Made by a program: the position numbers and the translations under genes. DNA of 64,000 nt from Chelonoidis abingdonii (Eukaryota > Chordata > Testudines > Testudinidae): positions 32,157,418 through 32,221,417 of the forward strand of contig NC_133770.1 of NCBI RefSeq assembly GCF_003597395.2, written 5' to 3'. A model generated the notes under the pieces. It had not been told where the DNA came from, made no database searches, and saw nothing but the letters and a program-made list of their open reading frames with translations. Below, one piece after another: positions 37,640 through 48,926 of the stretch. The first letter of the stretch is position 1. Each line of letters opens with the position of its first letter.

Positions 37640-38215
37640 ATCTTTAATGATCTGGAAAAAGGGGTAAACAGTGAGGTGGCAAAATTTACAGATGATACAA
37701 AACTACTTAAGATAGTTAAGTCCAGAGAAGACTGCAAAGAGCTACAAAGAGATCTCACAAAACTGAGTGACTGGGCAACAAAATGGCACATGAAATTCAA
37801 TGTTGATAAATGCAAAGTAATGCACATTGGAAAACATAATCCCAACTATACATATAAAATGATAGGGTCTAAATGAGCTGTTACCACTCGAGAAAGACCT
37901 TGGAGTCATTGTGGATCATTCTCTGAAAACATCCACTCAATGTGCAGCGGCAGTTAAGAAAGCTAACAGAATATTGGGAATCATTAGGAAAGGGATAGAT
38001 AATAAGACAGAAAATATCATAGTGCCTCTATGTAAATTTATGATATGCTCACCTCTTGAATACTGCATTCGGATCTGGTCACCACATCTCAAAAAAGATG
38101 TATTGGAATTGGAAAAGGTTCAGAAAGGCCAACAAAAATGATTAGGGGTATGGAACAGCTTTCATATGAGGAGAGATTAATAAGACTGGGACTTTTCAGC
38201 TTGGAAAAGTGATGA
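37640..38215 (+). pseudogene. LINE reverse transcriptase remnant (FTDD catalytic motif)
   Basis: Translation gives FNDLEKG, then KFTDDTKLLKIVKSREDCKE with the F-x-DD catalytic motif at 37685-37696. Next come the SDWATKWHMKFNVDKCKVMH block, a stop, KDLGVIVDHSLKTSTQCAAA and LEYCIRIWSPHLKKDVLELE. These are hallmark blocks of CR1/L2-clade LINE ORF2 palm and thumb regions. Reverse transcriptase would copy LINE RNA into the target site. Stops at 37873 and 38139 show it is dead. Confidence 0.85.
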
Positions 38216-38660
38216 CTGGGGGGATATGATTGAGGTCTATAAAATCATGACTGGTGTGGAGAAAGTAAATAAGGACGTGTTATTTCTCCTTTTCATAACA
38301 CAAGATCTAGGGGTCACCAAATGAAATTAATAGGCAGCAGGTTTTCACACAATGGACAGTCAACCTGTGGAGCTCTTTGCCAGAGGATGTTGTGAAGGCC
38401 AAGACTATAACAGGGTTCTAAAAAGAACTAGATAAATTCATGGAGGATAGGTCCATCTATGGCCATTAGCCAGGATGGGCAGGGATGTTGTCCGCAGCCT
38501 GTGTTTGCCAGAAGCTGGGAATAGACAACAGAGGATGGATCTCTTAATGATCCTGTTCGGTCACTCCCTCTGGGGCCACTTGCATTGGTACTATTGGAAG
38601 ACAGGACTGGGCTAGATGGACCTTGTTCTGACCAAGTATGGCCGTGTCTTATGTTCTAAG
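37640..38660 (+). mobile_element. CR1/L2-clade LINE, 5' truncated, 3' terminus present
   Basis: The + strand encodes the end of a LINE reverse transcriptase and then a 3' UTR ending in CTGGGCTAGATGGACCTTGT and CTTATGTTCT. Related 3' tails stand at 12590-13195 (+) and 17049-17210 (-). A Penelope-like element has inserted into its last bases, duplicating CTTATGTTCTAAG. Confidence 0.8.
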
Positions 38661-39216
38661 CATCAGCCACACCATCACGGTTCATTCACCTGCACATCCA
38701 CCAATGTAATAATACGCCTCGTATGCCAGCATGCCCTCTGCTATGTACATCGGCCAAACTGGACAGTCACTACGGAAAAGGATAAATGGACACAAATCAG
38801 ATATTAGAATGGCAATATACAAAATCTGTAGGAGAGCACTTCAACCTCCCTGGCTACACAATAGCGATCTTAGGTGGCCATCGTACAGCAAAAAAACTTC
38901 AGGACCAGACTTCAAAGAGAAACTGGCGGACTTCAGTTCATCTGCAAATTTGACACATCAGCTCAGGATTAAACAAAGACTGTGAATGGTTGCCACTACA
39001 AAACCGTTTCTCCTCTCTGGTTTTCACCTCAACTGCTAGAACACGGGCCTCATCTCCCTGCGGAACTAACCGTTATCTCTAGCTTGCTTCTTGCTTGCAT
39101 TATATACGCCTCTGGAAATTTCCACTACATCATCTGACGGCAGTGGCTATTCGACCATGAAAGCTCATGCTCTAAAACATCTGTTAGTCTATAAGGTGCC
39201 ACAGAATTCTTTGCTG
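38661..39216 (+). mobile_element. Penelope-like retroelement, 5' truncated, inserted in LINE tail
   Basis: CTTATGTTCTAAG (38648-38660) and CTTATGTTCTTAAG (39217-39230) flank it as a target duplication of 13-14 bases. The end GTTAGTCTATAAGGTGCCAC followed by AGAATTCTTTGCTGCTT is the usual 3' terminus of vertebrate Penelope-like elements. Only the endonuclease end of the coding region is present. Confidence 0.75.
38690..38985 (+). pseudogene. GIY-YIG endonuclease remnant of a Penelope-like element
   Basis: The frame at 38731 reads AMYIGQTGQSLRKRINGHKS, with Y-I-G at 38746-38754 and the following R-x-x-x-R-x-x-x-H. This is the GIY-YIG core of the Penelope-like endonuclease, which nicks the target for reverse transcription. 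A frameshift follows shortly after: the continuation near 38850-38985 is in another frame. Confidence 0.7.
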
Positions 39217-39242
39217 CTTATGTTCTTAAGGAACAGGTAGGC

Positions 39243-39320
39243 ATTTTACATTTTATTTAAGGCCTGATCCAAAGACCATTGAAGTCAATGGGAGTTTTTG
39301 TGTTTACTTCACTGGGGTTT
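39243..39320. repeat. Ancient amniote interspersed repeat fragment
   Basis: GGCCTGATCCAAAGACCATT followed by GAAGTCAATGGGAGTTTTTG is a phrase found scattered in amniote genomes. Family name not recalled with confidence. Confidence 0.4.
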
Positions 39321-39461
39321 AGAACAAGCCCATATTGTACTAAAAGCAAAGTCCTGTTCCTCCTCATGTGACCCATGAGGGAATAGCACAATAATGATTT
39401 TGTGCTTTGCATAAGGCCTTCTGCAGTGAGTAAGAAAAGGAGCAGCATGGCTCAGCATTTG

Positions 39462-39690
39462 CTGTAGAAGGCAGCATTGTCTAGCAAACTGCGCCAGAGA
39501 ACATTGAATTCTAATCCAATCTCTGTCAGGGACTGTCTGTGTTAATGTCAGGCAAGCCACTTAAATTCTCTGCCTCATTTTCCCCCTGTGAAATGATTAC
39601 TTACCTCACAGGGCATGGTGAGGATTAATCAATGGTTGTAAATTGGCTCTGAAAATTTAAAGCACCCATATAAGTGCCAAGTCCTGTGCT
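39462..39690 (+). repeat. MIR-like SINE remnant, fairly complete core and tail
   Basis: The order matches MIR: CAGAGAACATTGAATTCTAA, CTGTGTTAATGTCAGGCAAG, CCACTTAAATTCTCTGCCTC, TTTTCCCCCTGTGAAATGAT, ACTTACCTCACAGGGC and, at the end, AAAGCACCCATATAAGTGCC. Confidence 0.65.
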
Positions 39691-39912
39691 CATTGCTGCT
39701 ACTGATGGTAGCAAATGCTCTAGATAGACGGAGAGAGCTGATCATGTGCCCAGCTAGTGAGATAGCACATTAGGCATCATAGCCTCACATGATATCAAGG
39801 GATCTTGTCATTTTTTCCACAGCGGCAACTGTGATAAGAAACTATCCCCTCATCCCACACAAGAACCCCCAAAGCACCAGTGCAAGGTCTTGTCCTATAT
39901 TTTTATTCAGTG

Positions 39913-40653
39913 CAGTGGTTCCCAAACTGGGGTTTGTGAACCCCTGGGGGTTCACAGAATGCTACAGGGGGTTCTTGGGAAAAAATCCCTAATGACAGAC
40001 AGAGCTGACCCTAGGAACTCCCGGCAGCATAGGGCCAGCAGCCCAGAGCCCCTGGGCTTCCGAGAGCTAAGCAGATCAAAGCAAGTATATCTATCACACT
40101 GAGGAGATTTAAACTTCAAGACTCCTTATGAGAAATGGAAAAGAAGGTGGATATTTTTTGCTGTTTTTAAAATTAAATAGGCAGCTGGTATTGTTTTAAA
40201 ATTATTATGAAGAACAAGTTTAAGCTTTGTTGTAATGCGCGTTGTTTGCCTTGACTGCTTAAGATCTGAATGTTTGTGTAGGAGGGACTCTTTGAGTTGG
40301 TTTCTTAAATACCTTCATGCTGTTTCACATCTGATACTCCTTGATGAAACATAGGCGCCTTGTCTTGTGACAGGCTTATTCAAAGTGATACAAGCTACAA
40401 AAGTGAGATCTTGGAAGAGTGTTGCTGTTTTCATAATGTAATAAAAATACTGTAATGATAATAATTCATGATAAATAGTGTGTAATAAGCATGTCATATA
40501 AACAAATTTTATATTTCCAAGATCACTGCTTTTATAATTTATACTCAGATAAAGGAGAAAATCCCTGGAAATATTCATATTTAGGAGGGGGTTCATGAAA
40601 CTTAACATTTTAGTGAAAGGGGTTCAGAGATTATTAAAGTTTGGAAACCACTG
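39913..40653. mobile_element. hAT-type non-autonomous element, duplication ATTYAGTG
   Basis: ATTCAGTG (39905-39912) and ATTTAGTG (40654-40661) flank inverted repeats CAGTGGTTCCCAAAC and CAGTGGTTTCCAAAC. The 741-bp interior is AT-rich with no transposase. The reverse-oriented copy at 57119-58018 shares most of the interior (for example GATATTTTTTGCTGTTTTTA and ATACTCCTTGATGAA). Confidence 0.85.
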
Positions 40654-41044
40654 ATTTAGTGGAAAATCATTTGTCATTAAATATTGGCTTATGCTTTAAA
40701 AAGACTAAGACTTTTCACACAGCTGCTGGTCTCTGCAGCCTTCTGGACATCCACACTGAGTGGGGGTATAAAATGTGCTCTCGCTAAATAACCTTTTTAT
40801 ATATAATGTCCATAGTGTATGTCTATTGCTGTTGCTACCCCACTGTGTCTAGCTCAATGAACGTTCAGTGTTGTCACTAACATTGCTGCATAGTATCACC
40901 TGCATGGGGATTGTCTCATATGCCTGAGCCTCATTTCCAGTCTAGCACTCTTTCGTTTTTAGATTTTAAAAAAGAACATTAACTAGCCAAATACTGGAAA
41001 AGACTTTGCTGCATTTAGGAAAAACAGAATAATGGTAACCCTTT

Positions 41045-41165
41045 GTGCTGTGCACCACTAGATTTCAAAGCACTTTGCAAAGGAGGGTAGGGTTCACTTC
41101 ATCCATGTTACAGATATGGAAATGGAATTACAGAAAGGTGAAGTGATTTGCCTGAGATCCGCGGA
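41045..41165 (+). repeat. MIR-like SINE remnant
   Basis: GATTTCAAAGCACTTTGCAA, then CATCCATGTTACAGATATGG and GAAAGGTGAAGTGATTTGCC, follow the MIR-type order 'ctcaaagcgctttacaaa ... ttacagatgggga ... gaggtgaagtgacttgcc'. Confidence 0.6.
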
Positions 41166-41326
41166 CATACTGTTTGAAGAGAACCCACATCTCCCGATGC
41201 CCAGCCCAGTCCTCTAGTCCCTTTTCTCTCTCTTTCCTGAAGGCCCTTGCTTCCCCCACCCTCAGTTTGCTGCCTTCACAAACTCCCCAAATCTTTCTTC
41301 TGTCTGTACAGCTCAATTTCACTTAT

Positions 41327-41372
41327 AGAATCATAGAATCAAAAGGTTGGAAGGGACCTCACGAGGTCTTGT
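41327..41372 (+). repeat. CR1-type LINE 3' fragment
   Basis: ATAGAATCATAGAATCAAAA followed by GGTTGGAAGGGACCTCACGA is the familiar sauropsid CR1 3' motif. Only about 45 bases are present. Confidence 0.65.
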
Positions 41373-41833
41373 TGCCCTGTTTCTGGGGCCTTCCTCATCT
41401 ATGGAAGAGGAGAGCAGGCATTTTCTCAAAGGAAAAAAGATGTGAAAATGAAAACAAAAAGGGTGTTTCACTTTGGCATTAAAATGGTTTTAAGCTGAAT
41501 CTGGGAGCTAGACAGCTTTCTCTTGCCAGTGAGTCATGTCCTTAACAGTGCTCAATAGACTTACAATAGGATGGCTAATCAGGATGTTGATAGATTCCAC
41601 AGTGGCAATGGTGGACGTGTTGAGATTAAAGTAGTGCAAATGCTAACATTCTCATAATGGCACAAAGATGTTTAAGACCCGACCGACTTATTTACAGGGA
41701 TTTCTGTAATAGTCATCACCATTTATGACAATGTCCAGTGTACTAATATGTGGCAAAGGGAAATAATGTTAATTGTGCAATGATTAGATATCACTTCAAA
41801 GGCTGCTGTAATACTTTTTCACACCCTGACTCA
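41373..41833. other. Intergenic, no recognised feature
   Basis: Unique-looking sequence between the CR1 fragment and the Harbinger element. Confidence 0.5.
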
Positions 41834-42119
41834 GGGTATGGCTACACTTACATTTTTGCAGCTCTGGTAGTTACAGCTGTGGTCGTACAGCTGTGTAGGG
41901 CCAGCGCTGCAGTGTGTCCACACTGACAGCGACCAGCGCTGCAGTGTGTCCACATTTGCAGCGCTGTTGTGAGTGGTGCATTGTGGGCAGCTATCCCACA
42001 GAGCACCTCGTCCCATTTTGTGGCTCAGGGTGACCCCCTTTAAATGCCCGGGAATTTTAAAAAATCCCTCCTTATTTGCTCAGCGAGGCGTGGAGTGCAA
42101 TCAATCAATCAATCAGTGA

Positions 42120-43910
42120 CCATGCCTCCATCCCAAACGAGCCCAGATGGAGCACTGCCGAGCTGCCAGATCTCATCAGTGTTTGGGTAAGAAACTGTGC
42201 AGGCACAGCAGCGCTCCAGCCGTAGAAATATGATACTATGGGCCAGATATCAAAGTCAATGCAATACAGGGGCTATGACCGGGACGCGGTGCAGTGCAGG
42301 TAAGGTAAAGGAGCTGCGGATTGCCTACTGCAAAGCACTGTGAGGGAAAACCGCCGCTTTAGGGCTGCCACCCATGACCTGCGTTTTACAAGAGCTGGAT
42401 GCGATACTTGGATGTAACCCCACTCAATCGGGATCACGATGACAGTTCGAGCCTGGAGAGAGGGGAGGGTAGAGGAACCCGAGAGGGAGGCTACTGAGGT
42501 GTTTGGAGACTCCCAGGAGTCATGCAGCCAGGAGCTATTTTCCAGCCAGGAAGAAGCTAGCCAGTCGCAGCGCTGGGACTTGGTAGTGAGGAATCAGCAG
42601 AGGAGCTTCCGATAAGAAGCTTTTATATAAGATGGAAATGTTTTGGTAGAGGAGGGGCTATGGCTGCCTGCAGCATGCCTAGATGTGAATAGCCCATTGA
42701 TTTGTCTATCACATCGCGTATATCTGCCTCTGAATCTCTCAAAAGTTTCAGCCAGAGCGTGTGCAATGCGCTTCCGCAAGTTATAGGGAGAGCACCGTGT
42801 CCTTCCAGTCCAGGCTAACGCATTCGCCCATTGTGCCATAGGGGTGGGGGGACCATTGCTGCATACAGGCAAGCGCATAGGACAGGGCGGAATCCACATA
42901 GCTGTAGAAGACCCTCCGCTCTTCCAGGTGACCCGGAGCAGCGAGATATCAGGGAGTTAAATTCTGTGAAAATGCAGGATACTGTAAGTGCTATTTCCCT
43001 CTAGCTGCTCTTTGCTTTCCCCAATTCACAGAAACCCCATTGATTCCAGAGCAAGCAGCCCCCCTTCCCAGGTGAGCGCGTGTGCAAGATGGCTCCAGGA
43101 GTACCTGCTGTGGCAGATGTGGGTGTAGGTTCAGTGCTATTTCCCTCTAGCTGCCTTTGCTTTCCCCAATTCAACAGAAACCCCAGTGATCCCAGAGTCA
43201 AGCAGCCCCTCCAGGTGAGCTGCGTGTGCAAGATGGCTCGAGATTACGTGCTGTGGCAGATGTGGATGTAGGGTTCAGTGCTATTCCCTCTAGCTGCTCT
43301 TTGCTTTCCACAATTCACAGAAACCCCATTGATTCCAGAGTCAAGCAGCCCCCCCTTCCCAGGTGGAGCCGCGTGTGGGGAAACTCACCATTCTCTCTGC
43401 AGCTGTGGCTCTCTGTGCTATGCTCGCTATTGTAAATGATGCTACAAATAGTCTTAAAAACAATACAGGCTCTGTAGTAAAAGTTTACTCTCTGTGTTTT
43501 TTTTAAGTGACCTTGATACTGCTCATCAGCGCAGACTTCTGAAAAACTACGGAACTTTAAAGAAAAAAACCAAGGAAGAGTAAGGAGGAGCTGTGAAAGC
43601 AGTTATGAATCGTATATCACAGATAAAAAAGTTGCAAGACTGGAGGGAAAAGGAAAGCAGGAAAAAGGAACAGGCTGCCAAGAGAAAGGAAGGCTGCAAG
43701 AGAAAGGAATTGGCTACCAAAGAAGCACAAACGGCTGCTAAGCATCCTGAACGCCACACAGACCTCATGCAGTCAATGGTAGCCATGCAGGCAGAGCACT
43801 ACCGTGCCTTCCTCCCCCCTCCAACAGCTCACCCATTGTCGCCCACTGTTCCTCAAACACCCTTCTCAGCATCCTGGTTCTTACCACCACACCTGCCCCA
43901 AACACCATGA
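42120..43910 (+). pseudogene. Harbinger Myb/SANT-like DNA-binding protein remnant
   Basis: The N-terminal part (42120-42600) contains, across frames, SQTSPDGALPSCQISSVFG, the Myb/SANT-like helix VKELRIAYCKA, LQELDAILGCNPT and the acidic QESCSQELFSSQEEASQSQR. The C-terminal part (about 43560-43910) is a charged coiled coil (KLQDWREKESRKKEQAAKRK) followed by HTDLMQSMVAMQAEHYRAFL and a Pro-rich end. In PIF/Harbinger elements this protein binds the transposon ends and helps import the transposase into the nucleus. The halves are separated by a noncoding stretch with a minisatellite, possibly an intron. Internal stops show it is dead. Confidence 0.65.
42989..43380. repeat. Minisatellite, 2.7 copies of a ~145-bp unit
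   Basis: Units start with TGCTAT(T)TCCCTCTAGCTGC at 42989, 43135 and 43279 (146 and 144 bases long, the last partial). Each contains ATTCACAGAAACCCCA-type sequence and a CCAGGTGAG or CCCAGGTGGAG motif. It lies between the two halves of the Myb-like gene. Confidence 0.85.
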
Positions 43911-44329
43911 CGTTCACTAACAGCCCTGAAATACGACCCTTACCCTATGCACTCAACCCCATCACCATGCAGCATATTAATCTAAATGCACCAGCTTGAA
44001 CACCGCTCAAGGAAGGACATATTCAAACCTCTGACTTTACTTCTCATCACCCTACCCCCCTGCCTGTTTATGTACTAATATTTTTAATAAGGATTTCTTG
44101 TCTTTTAAAACAGTTTTATTATTACAGAAAGTGTAAATACTGTACCACAAGTGAAAACTAGGCACTCAGCAACATTGCAACCACTGCACTTCACTCCTGT
44201 GGAAGGCACCAACATTACTCTTGCTTTCAGCCTCAAATGGCTCCTTAAGGCATCCCTAATCCTTGAAGCACTGTGTCTGGCTCTTCTAGTAGCCTGTCTC
44301 TGGCTGTGCAAATATAGCCTCCAGGCGTT

Positions 44330-45150
44330 GAACCTCGAGGTCTATTCGTCACTGGAAGTTTCAACCCTTCCCTTCACAAATATTAGGAGATACAGCACGC
44401 GGTTATAATTGCTGGGATGCTGCTTCCCCACGTCTAGCTTCCCGTAGAGACTTCTCAATCTCCCCTTTAAACGGCCAAAAGCACACTCCACAATCATTCG
44501 CACCGGCTCAGCTGTAGTTGAACTGGTCCTTGCTCCTGTCAAGCTTCCCTGTATGAGCGGTCATGAGCAAGGCATTAACGGGTAAGCGGTGTCTCCAAGG
44601 ATACACACTGGCATTTCGACGTCCCACTGTGATCTTCCTGTCGGGAAAAAAGTCCCTGCCTGCAGCTTCCTGAACAGGCCACTGTTCCGAAGATGCGTGC
44701 ATCATGCACCTTCCAGCCATCTTGTGTAATGTCAGTGAAATGCCCACGGTGACCACAAGCCCTGGAGAACCCCTTCTGATTAACATACTTGGATGCTTGG
44801 TGGGTGGTGCCAGAAAGAATATGCGTCCCATTATTGCCCCTCCACAGTAGGGAAACCCATTTTGTGCAAAGCCATCCAGAATGTCCTGCACATTCCCAGA
44901 GTCACGGTTCTTCTTAGCAGGATGCGTTAATGGCCCTGCAAACTTGCATCACCAACTATTCCAACAGTCAACTTTCCCACTCCAAACTGGTTTGCGACCG
45001 ATCGGTACTCGGAGTTGCCAGCTTCCAGACTGCAATAGCCACCCATTCTCCACTGACAGGGCAGCCTCAGTCTCGTGTCCTTGCGCTGCAGGGTTGGGCG
45101 CGAGCTCAGCACACAGTCCCATGAAAGTGGCTTTCGTCATCCAGAGAATT
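44330..45150 (-). pseudogene. Harbinger DDE transposase remnant
   Basis: On the minus strand, in order and across several frames: ELAPNPAAQGHE/RKDTRLRLP, SVANQFGVGKLTVGIV (helix-turn-helix-like), DGFAQNGFPYCGGAI, the second catalytic Asp block HDAR at 44706-44695, FFPDRKITVG, and IVECAFGRLKGR with the catalytic Glu near 44487. These are the signature blocks of HARBI1-type DDE nucleases. The first catalytic Asp, normally right after GGAI, is lost in the visible frame. Frameshifts elsewhere mean no active enzyme. Confidence 0.8.
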
Positions 45151-45556
45151 CTGCAGCCAGCTGCTCGTCATCCCAGACCATTGCATGACGAGTGGATCCC
45201 ACACCAGTGCTGTTTCCGAGCCCAAAGGCAGCGTTCCCACGGTGCTGAGCACGTTCGCTTACTGCACACAGATTTAGTGTTCAGGCGGTCAAGCCGACAC
45301 TATTTCATCAGTCTAGAGCTCTCCTCACTGCACTTTGAGCATAAGGAATAGCTCAAGCGCCAGACGTGATTGGTGCTGGCAAATCATCAGCAAAGTCGTC
45401 AGCAGCTCGGCTCCATTTCTACTGAAATCACACCGCAGACTACAATGGCACCAGAACGGCATGAAATGGGAGCGATGCACCGCGGGTTCGTTGGAACAAG
45501 GAAAGCGGAATGACCCGCCACACTTCGCCCCCTGTTTTTCCCACAACCCACAGCGC

Positions 45557-45703
45557 NNNNNNNNNNNNNNNNNNNNNNNNNNNNNNNNNNNNNNNNNNNN
45601 NNNNNNNNNNNNNNNNNNNNNNNNNNNNNNNNNNNNNNNNNNNNNNNNNNNNNNNNNNNNNNNNNNNNNNNNNNNNNNNNNNNNNNNNNNNNNNNNNNNN
45701 NNN
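45557..45703. other. Assembly gap (147 N)
   Basis: A run of N inside the right arm of the Harbinger element, next to CAGCGCTG-type repeats that probably caused the break. Translations crossing it are meaningless. Confidence 1.
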
Positions 45704-45921
45704 CTGGATTCGCTACACCCGTAGCAGACCAGGAGTACAGCCAGCGCTGCAGACAGAGAGTTGCAGCGCTGGCTGAGCTTTGTAAGTGTGGACACCGAGT
45801 AAGTTGCAGCGCTGTAACTCCCTCACCAGTGCTGCAACTTGCAAGTGTAGCCAAGGCCTGAGGCAGGAAGGAGCACATGCCCTTCATACCTGAAGAGGTA
45901 AAAGAATCTGACTGACTCATT

Positions 45922-46160
45922 GGCTATGTCTACACTACAGCTTATGTCGGCATAATTTCTGTCACTCAGAGGGGTGAATAAATCACCCCTCTAAGCAACA
46001 TAAGTTACACGGACACAAGCACCAGTGTGTACAGCGCTGTGTTGGTGAGAGAGCTTCTCCTGCTAACATAGTTTCTGCCGCTCGCGGGGGCTGTAGTTAA
46101 GCCGACAGGAGAGCGTTACCGCTGCACTGGCTGAAAACTCTCTAGCATAGCTGGGCCCAC
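45922..46160. mobile_element. Harbinger-like MITE fragment (one arm)
   Basis: It starts GGCTATGTCTACACTACAGC and matches 58431-58647 in order (TCAGAGGGGTGAATAA, CTAAGCAACATAAGTTACAC, GCTCGCGGGGGCTG). The second arm is not present; limits at the right are approximate. Confidence 0.6.
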
Positions 46161-48523
46161 TGGAATGCTCTCCGGCCTTGAGCAGGAAGAGGTGCAATAG
46201 AAGTGTGACTAGGCTGTAACACTGATCTGGTCTTGACTGTTTCTCATTGCAAGACATTGTCATTACCATTTCTCTTTTAAAAATAAGAAATCAAGCTATT
46301 GTAAGATGAACAAAAGCTTATTAGTATATTTCATTAAATTGAATTTAGCACTCATAAAAGTTGCAGTGCAAACTCCCCACTCTCTGCCTGCAACATCAGT
46401 CTGCTACCATCTTGAGTCAGCCTCTAAGCTGTTCCTGTTCCTTGGCCTCTTGGCTGAGTCTACCAATAAATGTGCTATTAATTAGCACAGTGATGGTGAC
46501 CCCATTCTCTAAAAACTGTCCTGAGACAGCCAAATCATTTTAGTTGGGTGGTAACCACCATTAGCCTCCCAGCCAAGTCATGTTTGAACAAGCCACCAGT
46601 TCCCTGAACCGTCTACTATAGGAGGTCATCACTGCCATGAATCTGTTTACGTTTGAGATAAGTTGAACTGTATACACATGGCTTTGAGGTAGAGAAACAC
46701 CTGTTAGGGGAATAGTCATTTGTTTGTTTACTGTCTTGTTTTGAAATACCCATCTAGAATGACTTCAGGTACCAGATCAGGTGAGTGTCATGTGATGCTA
46801 GGATTGCAGTGGTAATTAGGAATTCCTGGATGTTAGTGCAATTACAGTACCAAAAATCCCATTCAATTTGAGTAACTATTAACCTATTAAGCAGCACCAC
46901 AGCACTGAAAGGTTAGCATCCATCAACAATTCTATTGCAAACATAATTTCTGGGGGACTGCACCTTGTCTATATTAAACTACATCAGATTTGTGGCATAT
47001 AAGGTAACCTCTCCCAAAACAGAACTGGCTCTGAGCTGCTGGATACCCGCTCCTTCCCCCATCCATGAAGTGAATAATATGTCAGCCTATTAGAGCTCCT
47101 CCTTGTCACCCCTCCTTGACCTGAAATTTACTGTCATCATTCTAGAAAGCTCCCCCTTCATTCCCTCACAGGCATCTCTGTGTTCCTAAGAGAGAAGAGG
47201 CAAGAACTGCAGTAAGAGGAGAAGCAGCTCTGGATCCCTGGGGCAGTATGGCAGCAGCTGCTGATGGGGCTGCATTAATTGTAAAAGGGTGGCCAACATT
47301 AACTGTGGCAGGATACATTAAATGTGTGTGTGTATGTTCAGGGGCAGCAAGCACTAAGAGAAAGGGCATTATTTGTAAGAGGGTGGCATTAATGGGGGAT
47401 ACGGAGCTTCACTGATTGTATAGGAAGATAGCATGAAATGAATTTGGGGACAATCTGGGCAGGGACTACTCCTTTCCCTGGTGCCCCAGAAGAAACCCAG
47501 ATTTGGGCCTGCCGGCTGGGCAGAGATTCTTCCACCTGTTCTCAAATGTACAGAATGTGGAACACCTAGATTTTGTTGCGTGTTGTGCAACAGGTGATAA
47601 TAGTTTTTAACCATATCACCTAGTTGAAAGAATGTTTTCTCACTGTGTGAGTTAAATCAACCAGTTTTGCAATCTGTAATGGCCATTAACTACACACAAT
47701 CCCCCATTGACCTGGGAGGATAGCTGACAGTCCCCTTTTCACCTCCAGAGGTGGCATAAAAGGGACAGAGCTGCGATCTGTAACATATAGCACTGTGTAC
47801 ACTGTCACTATATAAATAAGTGGTACTCCTGATCTCTCATTGGAATACTGTATAATGCTGCTTTTATTAGCAAAGTCTTTGTGATATATGCACCATTTGT
47901 CAATGAGTATGTTATTTATTTTAATGTGTATACATAAAAAGTGCCTATTTCAGGTTCTAGACTCTTTGACAATGATTAAATGCACAATTCATCCAAAAAT
48001 AACATTTTCCATTGAGAAAAAAAAAATCCCAAGGGAGATCTCTGTCTTGCTAATGACAATATATTTAGTCTTCAAGCCCCATAATGTTTTTGGCTTTAAA
48101 GAGACACTGTCAGGTCCCATTTAGGTCCCCAAAATAGGTTTTATAAAGTTTTTTTACAAAACATTTCTACTGAACTTAGGTTTCCATTTAAAAAAAAAAT
48201 TACAATGAAACCCTTATTTTTGTTGGGATGCACACATTCCCCAAGAGCCAGGAAGCGACTAGATAACAGTGAATGTAACTAGCTTGTTTTCATTGCACAT
48301 GCTGAGAGAAATGAAAACAGTAAACAAAATATGTGGTGAGAAGTAAACTGGCTTTTAAAAATCACTTCTGTTTTAATATTCAAATGACTTATTAATAACA
48401 CAGGTTATCTTGTTTTTATATGGGATTTTGTAACAATGTTCTGTGCCTATAGACTTAAGTTTCAGCAGGAAGTTTAAAATACTGCAGGGCACTATGCAGT
48501 GCTACACTTCCTATTGACTCTGA
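46161..48523. other. Intergenic, no recognised feature
   Basis: Mixed sequence without gene, RNA or clear transposon ends. Small (GT)n run near 47320. Confidence 0.5.
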
Positions 48524-48923
48524 GGCCATGTCTCCACTACACAATTATGTCGACCTAACTTACATGAGCATACAGCCACCACAGTTATTAAATTGCTTGT
48601 GTGTGTGCACGCTTGGCTCCTGGTGTTGGCAGTGTGCGTCCTCACCAGGAGCCCTTGATATGATTGTATTATCTCGGTGGGGCATTGTGGGCAACTCCTG
48701 AAGCCCAGTAACAGTTGATGTAAGCAACTCAGTGTCTGCACTGACACTGCATTGACCTAATTACATTGACCATGACTCTATGCCGCTCGGGGAGGTGATG
48801 TTATCAAATCAGCGCAGAGAGGCACTTACATCAGCGGGAACCAAATTTAAGTGAAGACACTTCTACAGCTAGGTCAATGCAAGACAGCTTAGGTCAATCT
48901 AATTGTGTAGTGTAGACCAGGCC
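48524..48923. mobile_element. Harbinger-like MITE, 400 bp
   Basis: The left end GGCCATGTCTCCACTACACA and the reverse-complemented right end GGCCTGGTCTACACTACACA continue as inverted repeats into AATTATGTCGACCTAA and AATTAGATTGACCTAA. The flanks TGA and TTA may be a diverged 3-bp duplication. A (CA)n run follows at 48928-48957. Confidence 0.75.
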
Positions 48924-48926
48924 TTA

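Larger units (their letters stand above)
41834..45858. mobile_element. Autonomous-type PIF/Harbinger transposon relic, two convergent genes
   Basis: The left end GGGTATGGCTACACTTACAT and the reverse-complemented right end GGCCTTGGCTACACTTGCAA form the terminal inverted repeats, flanked by TCA and TGA, possibly a diverged 3-bp duplication. Both sub-terminal regions are packed with CAGCGCTG and TGTGTCCACA words. Inside are a Myb/SANT-like gene on + and a DDE transposase on -, the two-gene plan of PIF/Harbinger elements. Both genes are broken. About 4.0 kb including a 147-bp N gap. Confidence 0.85.

Noticed and set aside
37640..38215. LINE reverse transcriptase as an active element
   Set aside because: It is 5' truncated, has in-frame stops and its 3' end is interrupted by another element.
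42594..42899. 101-codon minus-strand ORF inside the Harbinger element
   Set aside because: Antisense to the Myb-like gene region, no recognised domain, and no reason to expect a third gene.
45325..45920. ORFs of 129-173 codons containing runs of X
   Set aside because: They cross the assembly gap; the reading frame across N is unknown.
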